Shown: positions 58,273 through 64,000 of the stretch, in pieces
How the letters are laid out: each line of letters starts with the position of its first letter
Position numbering within the stretch: the stretch's first letter is position 1
Source: Paenibacillus sp. PK3_47
Lineage (GTDB): Bacteria; Bacillota; Bacilli; Paenibacillales; Paenibacillaceae
Reading direction: 5' to 3'
Assembly: GCF_023520895.1 (NCBI RefSeq)
Contig: NZ_CP026029.1
Coordinates: 6,324,001-6,388,000, forward strand
DNA length: 64,000 bases
Notes under the pieces: model-generated
Told to the model about the DNA's origin: nothing
Seen by the model: only the letters and a program-made list of their open reading frames with translations
The model's database searches: none
Position numbers and translations under genes: made by a program

Positions 58273-59058
58273 ATGAGTAAACGCTTTGACGATAAAGTGG
58301 TAATCATTACAGGAGCAGGCTCCGGATTAGGCCGGGCATCTGCAGTACAAATCGCCAAAGAAGGCGCAAAATTGACGTTAGTCGATTTAAACACCGGCTC
58401 TTTGGAAGAAACCCGGCAATTCGTGCTGGAAGCTGCACCTGAAGCGGAAGTGCTTTTGGTAACCGCGGATGTATCAGATGAAGAAGCAGTCAAAAACTAT
58501 GTGAATGAAACCGTCAAAAAATACAGCAAAATCGACGGATTCTACAATAATGCAGGGATCGAAGGGAAACAAAACCCGACGGCTGATTACGGAAGTAATG
58601 AATTCCATAAAGTCGTTAGAATCAACCTTGACGGTGTATTTTATGGACTAAAATATGTCTTGGAGGTAATGAAAAATCAAGGGTATGGCGCAATTGTCAA
58701 TACAGCCTCTGTCGGCGGGATCCGGGGTGTGGGAAACCAGTCGGGTTACGCGGCAAGCAAGCATGGTGTTGTGGGATTAACCAGAAATTCAGGTATCGAA
58801 TACGGCCAATACGGTATAAGCATCAAGGCGATTGCCCCGGGTGCAATCATGACACCAATGGTTGAAGCCTCTTTAAAACAAATGGGCGGTGACCATTGGG
58901 AAGAAGCAGGCAAAGAATTTGTAAGTGTTAACCCGATGAAACGTTTTGGAAAACCGGAGGAAGTGGCCCACCTGGTGGCGTTCCTGTTATCAGATGAGGC
59001 CGGTTTTATCAATGCAGCAGTGATCCCGATCGATGGCGGACAATCCTATAAATATTAA
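58273..59058 (+). CDS. Short-chain dehydrogenase/reductase (glucose dehydrogenase-like)
   Basis: 261 residues from ATG 58273, after AGAGAGGAATT; an in-frame ATG at 58231 has no site. Classical SDR: VVIITGAGSGLGRASAVQIA, GFYNNAGIEG (NNAG), AIVNTASVGGIRG (Ser), GYAASKHGVVGLTRN (Tyr-x3-Lys), AIAPGAIMTPMV and the end AAVIPIDGGQSYKY. Monocistronic or paired with the following 59-residue gene. Substrate not known. Confidence 0.92.
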   Translation: MSKRFDDKVVIITGAGSGLGRASAVQIAKEGAKLTLVDLNTGSLEETRQFVLEAAPEAEVLLVTADVSDEEAVKNYVNETVKKYSKIDGFYNNAGIEGKQNPTADYGSNEFHKVVRINLDGVFYGLKYVLEVMKNQGYGAIVNTASVGGIRGVGNQSGYAASKHGVVGLTRNSGIEYGQYGISIKAIAPGAIMTPMVEASLKQMGGDHWEEAGKEFVSVNPMKRFGKPEEVAHLVAFLLSDEAGFINAAVIPIDGGQSYKY

Positions 59059-59087
59059 TTCATATCATCTAAGGAGGCGCTAAGTGA

Positions 59088-59267
59088 ATGTCCAATAAAA
59101 AAAGCTACTATGCATTTGAGGCTCCGTCCGGGACCACCATCGAATTTCAAGCCACAAGCCTGCAGCAAGCGATGGTTATAAAAAAGAAGAGGGCGCATGA
59201 GCTGGGAATTCCTAAAGAGGCTTTTGAACTGACCAGCATACGCAAGAAACCAAGCCTGAGCGAATAG
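59088..59267 (+). CDS. Small hypothetical basic protein
   Basis: A 59-residue gene starting at ATG 59088, ten bases after a strong AAGGAGG. It begins MSNKKSYYAFEAPSGTTIEF and ends IRKKPSLSE; overall basic, with a beta hairpin followed by a helix (LQQAMVIKKKRAHELGIP). No membrane segment, no cysteine. It lies 29 bp after the SDR gene and before a good terminator, so it may share that transcript. Function unknown. Confidence 0.75.
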   Translation: MSNKKSYYAFEAPSGTTIEFQATSLQQAMVIKKKRAHELGIPKEAFELTSIRKKPSLSE

Positions 59268-59294
59268 TCTTTTTCCATGAGTACTCATGAAATT

Positions 59295-59320
59295 AAAAGC
59301 CGCATACTAGCGGCTTTTTT
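59295..59320 (+). terminator. Terminator after the 59-residue gene
   Basis: AAAAGCCGC-atacta-GCGGCTTTT, nine paired bases running into a T-run. Confidence 0.92.
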
Positions 59321-59438
59321 GATTTACGATAAAATCATTCCGGTTTCCCGGGAAGTTTGCAAGCTGGGGATTATTCTGCTTATGATAAGACTGAGACAGT
59401 ATCCAAAACAGTACATACTTTAGAGAGAAGGTTCATAC

Positions 59439-60116
59439 TTGAAAAGAAACGTATTATACATTGAAGATAATGAGAAAATAGGCAATTGGGTAAAGGAAGA
59501 ATTGGAACAGCGGGGATTTTCAGTTCAGTGGCTGCTTTCTGGTGAAGGGGCCGAAAAAGAAGTGAATCAGTATGAAATCGTTATTTTGGACATCATGTTA
59601 CCTGGTTTAGATGGATTTACTGTGGGAAGACGATTGAAAAAGGTAGCTCCTGCTGTTCCTATTTTGCTGTTGTCTGCCCGGACATCATTAGATGATAAGG
59701 TAGACGGTTTGCAGTTTGCTGACGATTATGTCACAAAGCCATTCCATACGGATGAATTAGTTGCAAGATTAGAAGTATTAATCCGCCGAAGCGGGGGATC
59801 ATCCTCTGAACGCATTTCATTAGGAACTCATATTGAAGTAGATCCGGAAGCCCAAATGGTATATGACAAACGATCAGGAGAAGAAATCATATTAACAGGG
59901 AAACAACATCAAATTTTACTGTACTTCTTACGCCACCCTAATAAAGTTTTGCCAAAAGAACAAATCTATGAAGCTGTCTGGGAAGAACCCTATCTCACTG
60001 GTGACAAAACATTAATGGTACATATCCGCCGGCTGCGTCAAAAGCTGGAACGTAATCCGGATGCCCCTGAGATTATTGAAACCCTCAAGGGAATAGGCTA
60101 TCGGGTGAAATTATGA
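59439..60116 (+). CDS. OmpR-family response regulator
   Basis: 225 residues starting at TTG 59439 after AGAGAGAAGG. Receiver domain at 1-115 (VLYIEDNEK, acceptor Asp in IVILDIMLPGLDG, LLSARTS, YVTKPF). The usual GADDY loop reads GLQFADDYV, one residue short, as if a Gly were deleted. The winged-helix output is at about 130-222 (EEIILTGKQHQILLYFLRHPNKVLPKEQIYEAVW, HIRRLRQKLE). It overlaps the kinase gene by 4 bp. It most likely binds the 11-bp-spaced repeats at 61114-61141 and drives the ABC genes. Confidence 0.93.
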   Translation: MKRNVLYIEDNEKIGNWVKEELEQRGFSVQWLLSGEGAEKEVNQYEIVILDIMLPGLDGFTVGRRLKKVAPAVPILLLSARTSLDDKVDGLQFADDYVTKPFHTDELVARLEVLIRRSGGSSSERISLGTHIEVDPEAQMVYDKRSGEEIILTGKQHQILLYFLRHPNKVLPKEQIYEAVWEEPYLTGDKTLMVHIRRLRQKLERNPDAPEIIETLKGIGYRVKL

Positions 60117-61117
60117 AACAGAACAGATCTTTATTCCGCCGTTTTCTAAAAGGTCATTTTCTATTTATCTTTTTCCCCCCAATGGTGCTAATTTTCTTTT
60201 CTGCGTTCTTTGGGTTATCTATCGAAGGCGGAAAACTGAATACGTTAAATCTATTTTACGTTACATTGCTATTATTTGGTTTTATTATTGCCGCTTTTGT
60301 GGTAATGTCCTGGCTGTTCTTCTTGAGACTCCGCAAACGTCTCACCGGCTTACAGGAAGCTATGTCTTCAGCTAATCAACGCTCCTTTCCCAAACCCGTA
60401 TCTGTTCAAATTGATCGTATGGATGAAATAGACCAGTTAGGAAGCTCTTTTAATTGGATGATTCAGCAGCTTGAAGACAGCCGCAAGCGGGAATCGGAAG
60501 AGGAATTGTTACGGCACCGGCTCATTGCGAATTTATCACACGACTTACGGACGCCGCTTACCATTCTGAGAGGACATGTCACCAGATTAAATAAAGAGTC
60601 AGTAAGTTTACAAGGACAACACTCATTGGCAGAGATGGACCATACGATTACTAGAGCCGGAGATCTGATGGATGATTTACTTTCCTATACATTGCTGACC
60701 TCAGGAAAATATCCTTTTGAGCCCGCTCCAACAGATATTGTACGTCTAGTAAGAGCATCTGTTGCTGCCTGGTATCCTGTTCTTGAAGAACAAGAAATTC
60801 AGATCGATGCTGATATACCGGCCGGGGAGACTTTTTATTGGGAAGCAGACCCTAAATGGTTAACACGGGTTCTGGATAACTTATTTCAGAATATTCTCCG
60901 CCATGCAGCAGAGGGTAAATATGCACACATTGTGGTTGATACAGTAAAAGAACAGATCATTGTTGCCGACAGAGGTCCGGGGATGGATAACTCTTCCTAC
61001 GGGCGCGGGGCGGGAATTGGACTATCGGCTTCAACTTATATACTGAAAAAAATGAAGCTGAAAGCAGACTTTACATCCAATGAAAATGGCACAAGCATAG
61101 CTATTGGCCGTGCTTAA
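60113..61117 (+). CDS. Sensor histidine kinase
   Basis: 334 residues. Two membrane helices (about 15-35 and 47-68) with an outer loop of only about ten residues, so it senses within or at the membrane. A HAMP-like linker follows (LRLRKRLTGLQEAM). The phospho-acceptor His is in LIANLSHDLRTPLTILRGHV; N box NLFQNILRHA; G boxes VADRGPGMDNS and GAGIGLS. This small-loop type is typical of kinases that work with ABC transporters against peptide antibiotics. It is co-translated with the response regulator. Confidence 0.93.
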   Translation: MKQNRSLFRRFLKGHFLFIFFPPMVLIFFSAFFGLSIEGGKLNTLNLFYVTLLLFGFIIAAFVVMSWLFFLRLRKRLTGLQEAMSSANQRSFPKPVSVQIDRMDEIDQLGSSFNWMIQQLEDSRKRESEEELLRHRLIANLSHDLRTPLTILRGHVTRLNKESVSLQGQHSLAEMDHTITRAGDLMDDLLSYTLLTSGKYPFEPAPTDIVRLVRASVAAWYPVLEEQEIQIDADIPAGETFYWEADPKWLTRVLDNLFQNILRHAAEGKYAHIVVDTVKEQIIVADRGPGMDNSSYGRGAGIGLSASTYILKKMKLKADFTSNENGTSIAIGRA

Positions 61118-61179
61118 CCTAGAGTTAACCCAAAATTAAACGGGCTGATAGCGGAGATGTTACTTTGCTTCTCTATACT
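61114..61179 (+). promoter_or_regulatory. Triple direct repeat and promoter before the ABC exporter
   Basis: TTAACC (61114-61119), TTAACC (61125-61130) and TTAAAC (61136-61141) recur every 11 bp, the spacing used by OmpR-type dimers. A -10 TATACT at 61174-61179 has a poor -35 at about 61151, as expected for an activated promoter. The first repeat overlaps the stop codon of the kinase gene. Confidence 0.65.
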
Positions 61180-61209
61180 TAGAACCATAACAGAAAGGAA
61201 GTGTTATGG

Positions 61210-61923
61210 TTGCTTACCATTCATAATTTAGTCAAACGCCGCGGAACTCAAGAAATTTTATCAGGTATCAGTTTTAAAGCCAGACCTGGAAGAGTAACCG
61301 GTTTTTTAGGTCCTAACGGGGCAGGTAAAAGCTCTACACTCCGTATCCTGCTTGGATTAGACCGTGCCACCTCTGGCAGTGCATTAGTTAATGGAAAACC
61401 GTTTGCAGAATTACATAATCCTCTGGCAACAGTAGGTGCTGCACTTGATGGATCCGGAGCGCACCCTATGCGGACAGGACGCGCACATCTGCGCTGGATG
61501 GCCCTTGCCGCAGGCTTGCCCCGCTCACGCGTCGAGGAGGTTCTGGAAATCGTGGGTCTTAGCGATAGTGCCGGCCAAAGAGCCGGAAAGTATTCCCTTG
61601 GTATGGGGAAAAGACTTGGGATGGCAGCTGCCCTGCTTGGTGATCCCGAAATATTAATATTAGATGAACCCGTGAACGGGCTCGACCCGGAAGGTATCCG
61701 CTGGATCCGTTCATTCTTACGTCAACGCGCTGCGTCAGGTAACACTGTATTGCTATCCAGCCATCTCATGGGAGAGCTTGCAGAGACGGTTGATGATGTG
61801 GTCATTATTAATCATGGAAAAGTCGTTGCAGATGGAACGCTGGAAGAAGTCATAGGTAACCATTCTACGCTGGAGAATGCCTTTTTTGCCCTAACATCTG
61901 AACATAGAGGTAATGTGGTATGA
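61210..61923 (+). CDS. ABC transporter ATP-binding protein (antibiotic-exporter type)
   Basis: About 237 residues. The start is probably TTG 61210, nine bases after AAAGGAA; GTG 61201 is too close to that site. Walker A GPNGAGKSST, signature KYSLGMGKRLGMA, Walker B ILILDEPVNGLDPEG, switch LSSHLMGE. It belongs with BcrA/LanF-type ATPases. It overlaps the first permease by 4 bp. Together with the two permeases and the two-component system it resembles the B. subtilis ycbLMNO arrangement or lantibiotic immunity systems. Confidence 0.92.
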   Translation: MLTIHNLVKRRGTQEILSGISFKARPGRVTGFLGPNGAGKSSTLRILLGLDRATSGSALVNGKPFAELHNPLATVGAALDGSGAHPMRTGRAHLRWMALAAGLPRSRVEEVLEIVGLSDSAGQRAGKYSLGMGKRLGMAAALLGDPEILILDEPVNGLDPEGIRWIRSFLRQRAASGNTVLLSSHLMGELAETVDDVVIINHGKVVADGTLEEVIGNHSTLENAFFALTSEHRGNVV

Positions 61924-62669
61924 GAGCATTTAAAGCGGAACTCTCTAAATTGTTCTCCCTGCCGGGTATTTGGCTCGCCTTTCTTATTGGAGCATTTGCC
62001 CCTGCGGTCATCGCTGCCTTGGACAGTGCTGCGCAAAAAGAGGAGATTATAGCTGGAGTCAGCTCACGGCTGCCGGAGGTTGGTTATATCGGATTAGCTC
62101 TTGGTGTGCAGGGTGTCATTATTGCGGGTGTGCTTGCTGTCAGCAGCGAGTTTTTAACAGAGAGCAGTGAATCGGGTGGAGGACGGCAGATTACAACAAG
62201 TTTGGCTGCTGTTTCATCCCGGATTTATTTTTTGTTGGCAAAAGCAGGCGCTGTAACAGTGATCAGCATACTGCTGTGTATGGTTGCAATAGTGACAACT
62301 TTATCAGCAACACATCTAATTCTTGGTGATTATACCCCGTCATTTGAATGGTTCAAACTTACGGGTGCCATTTGTTACTGGATATTTACTGCTCTTTTGG
62401 CATTCAGTTTTACTGTACTAACTAAGAATGCTATGATTCCGCTTGCTGTGCTCATGATTAATTCATCCGTTGTATCATTAAGTGTTCTGCTCTCCAAGGC
62501 TACAACATTGGCGTATTACTTACCCGATCGGGCTGGTGTTGAAATGTTTATATTAATGAGTGATAGATTTCATCCCCCGTTCACTGGCGGCTTAGTCATG
62601 TTAGCCTGGGTAATTGTTCTTTTCATTGTTGCAGCTGCTGTATTCCAAAGGAGGGACATTGCATCATGA
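61920..62669 (+). CDS. ABC transporter permease 1
   Basis: 249 residues with six helices. It begins MRAFKAELSKLFSLPGIWLAFLIG, the opening common to lantibiotic-immunity and Bcr-type permeases, with the conserved segment LAVSSEFLTESSESGGGRQITTSLAAV (an E and G-rich cytosolic loop). It overlaps its neighbours by 4 bp on each side. It is a partner of the ATPase in exporting or dislodging a membrane-active compound. Confidence 0.87.
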   Translation: MRAFKAELSKLFSLPGIWLAFLIGAFAPAVIAALDSAAQKEEIIAGVSSRLPEVGYIGLALGVQGVIIAGVLAVSSEFLTESSESGGGRQITTSLAAVSSRIYFLLAKAGAVTVISILLCMVAIVTTLSATHLILGDYTPSFEWFKLTGAICYWIFTALLAFSFTVLTKNAMIPLAVLMINSSVVSLSVLLSKATTLAYYLPDRAGVEMFILMSDRFHPPFTGGLVMLAWVIVLFIVAAAVFQRRDIAS

Positions 62670-63415
62670 ATGTCTCTTCTAGCAAAAAGATACAACGAAT
62701 CCTAGGTGCTGAACTGTATAAATTAATTACTTTACCATGGATTTGGCGCATGCTTACAGGTACATTCTTTTTCAATATAGCTTTAGCCGCAGCCTTTACT
62801 TCAGCCGGTCTGCAAAGAACAGCAGGGGCTCAAAGTATACTGGATATAGGACTTGCTTCTATGAGGTATCTTCAAGCCGGGTTTATAATTCTTGGTATCC
62901 TGACTGCTTGTTCGGAATATGCGGGTGGACAAATTAGGGCTACTTTAACTGCAATACCTTGGCGCGGGGTTCAATTATTTGGAAAGCTTTTGGCATTGGC
63001 CATTATAACCGTTCCTGCGTCGCTTATTATTGCTGCGTCAGGTGTACTATATACTTTTATTATGATGAGAGAGACAGCTGCAGTTATCGAAATAGACACA
63101 ATGCTTACAGCATTAGCAGGTGCAGCAGGCTATCTGACCTTAACCACACTTCTCAGTGCGGCTGCAGGCGCTTTATTTAGAAGAACCACTCCAGCTTTAG
63201 TGATGCTGCTTGGTTATTACTTCCTTGCCAGTCCATTGTCGGGTAATTTTCTGCTCAGCTATTTTCCGGATACGGCAGGATATTATATGTACATGATGCC
63301 TCACCCTGATGAAGTACATGCCCTTACACCTATACAAGGGACAGGTATTTTAATGCTGTGGACATTGTGCTTCATTACATTAGCTACTGTTTTTTATTGT
63401 AAAAGAGATGCTTAG
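62666..63415 (+). CDS. ABC transporter permease 2
   Basis: 249 residues with six helices and the same plan as permease 1: ILGAELYKLITLPWIWRMLTG at the N-terminus and ILTACSEYAGGQIRATLTAIPWRG in the loop, so the two are probably ancient duplicates. Having two different permeases with one ATPase is the LanFEG arrangement. Last gene of the exporter operon. The following 63416-63509 contains no gene. Confidence 0.87.
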   Translation: MNVSSSKKIQRILGAELYKLITLPWIWRMLTGTFFFNIALAAAFTSAGLQRTAGAQSILDIGLASMRYLQAGFIILGILTACSEYAGGQIRATLTAIPWRGVQLFGKLLALAIITVPASLIIAASGVLYTFIMMRETAAVIEIDTMLTALAGAAGYLTLTTLLSAAAGALFRRTTPALVMLLGYYFLASPLSGNFLLSYFPDTAGYYMYMMPHPDEVHALTPIQGTGILMLWTLCFITLATVFYCKRDA

Positions 63416-63509
63416 GGTTAGGTTTCATCATTAATGTTAAGTCTTTATTTGACCACAGGAAGGAATAGGAGTATCATATATGGCATAATATGGTACTTAA
63501 GGGGTGAAA

Positions 63510-64000
63510 TTGAAATTGCTGGAACTTGGTGATATGAACGCTGATTCTTTAACAGATATGCTCAAGGCTTCATTCTCGCTGCATAATTGGACAGCAATGA
63601 TTGAAATAGCAGACAAACTTTTCGGAACCGTCGCAGTGATTCATGGAACAAGTTCACAGGGAATAGAGGCAAGAGGGCTAAGGAGATCCCTGGCCTATTA
63701 TTTCGGATTCAGTCTATGCGCGAAGGGTATTGCTTTGCAGAAGATGGGCAATTATGCCCGCGCAAGGGAGTGCATATCGAAGTATTCAGATTTGAGCTGG
63801 ACAAGGCTTGATGATGAAGAATCGCTATCTGAGATCGAATTTTATAAGAGCACTGCCATTGCGAATGCCTATGTTATTGAGATTCTCGAAGGGAACACAA
63901 AAGTACTGCCTGAATACGTAGAATTTTTAAAGGTTTGTGACAGGGAAGAGTTGACAGCCGGTTTGATGAACATTCTGGACTCTGCTCTAAAATTCAGTTA
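63510..64000 (+). CDS. TPR-like regulatory or hypothetical protein (partial, runs off the window)
   Basis: Open from TTG 63510 to the right edge (at least 163 residues), with AAGGGGTG six or so bases upstream. It is all-helical with TPR-like pairs, such as LRRSLAYYFGFSLCAKGIALQKMGNYARARECISKYSDLSW. This resembles the C-terminal half of a Paenibacillus family that often carries an N-terminal helix-turn-helix; here that domain is missing. The function is unknown. Confidence 0.75.
   Translation, partial: MKLLELGDMNADSLTDMLKASFSLHNWTAMIEIADKLFGTVAVIHGTSSQGIEARGLRRSLAYYFGFSLCAKGIALQKMGNYARARECISKYSDLSWTRLDDEESLSEIEFYKSTAIANAYVIEILEGNTKVLPEYVEFLKVCDREELTAGLMNILDSALKFS

Overview
The window reads as a chromosome segment of an endospore-forming, low-to-mid GC Firmicute, most likely Paenibacillus. 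The grounds are strong GGAGG ribosome binding sites with TTG and GTG starts, giant secreted enzymes with C-terminal SLH domains, copper-amine-oxidase-type stalk domains, a CgeB/Sps-type spore surface glycan cluster, and genes typical of Bacillales such as ctaG, a DUF4179 protein and a STM3941-type protein. This placement is an inference from gene content, not a phylogeny. No rRNA, tRNA, CRISPR array or prophage was recognised.

Layout. 1-1384: tail of an unknown gene, then ctaG and a DUF2243 membrane gene on the minus strand. 1590-3345: a small unknown gene and a lipoprotein with a parallel beta-helix. 3668-4899: a complete IS4-family element with perfect 16-bp ends and a 7-bp target duplication, sitting in a cluster of short palindromes. 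5294-24076: a carbohydrate locus with an AraC regulator, a binding-protein-dependent ABC importer without its own ATPase, a 2363-residue DUF5695 surface protein and a 1911-residue alginate-lyase-like surface protein. The two giants are separated by an array of sixteen 52-bp palindromic repeats (17050-17880). A degenerate array of similar design lies downstream (24244-24472). 24681-29857: an STM3941-type protein, an ECF sigma factor with a DUF4179 partner, a purine permease behind a leader with a terminator, and a YHYH/stalk-domain secreted protein. 29919-36901: small regulatory modules (YtrA-type GntR with an ABC exporter; LysR; O-acetyltransferase; TetR with aldo/keto reductase and cupin; MarR with NmrA oxidoreductase), several with visible palindromic operators.

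37008-43513 is a four-gene minus-strand operon: a membrane-anchored glycosidase-like protein, a response regulator with Hpt, REC, degenerate GGDEF and REC domains, a membrane HEAT-repeat protein, and a processive family 2 glycosyltransferase. It looks like a self-contained, phosphorelay-controlled exopolysaccharide machine. A BCCT transporter and a convergent FAD oxidoreductase follow.

46888-58131 is a spore-surface or cell-surface glycosylation cluster: cgeB, a GT2, an SpsB-like transferase, a DegT aminotransferase, a fused NeuB-like synthase and cytidylyltransferase (SpsE-SpsF in one chain), an aldo/keto reductase, an SDR, pseG, pseH and pseI. It should make and attach a nonulosonic (pseudaminic-like) acid. 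It has two synthases, and no 4,6-dehydratase lies in the window. 58273-63415: an SDR, a 59-residue gene, and a two-component system with an ABC exporter of the peptide-antibiotic type, with three 11-bp-spaced direct repeats before the transporter genes. A partial TPR-like gene runs off the right edge.
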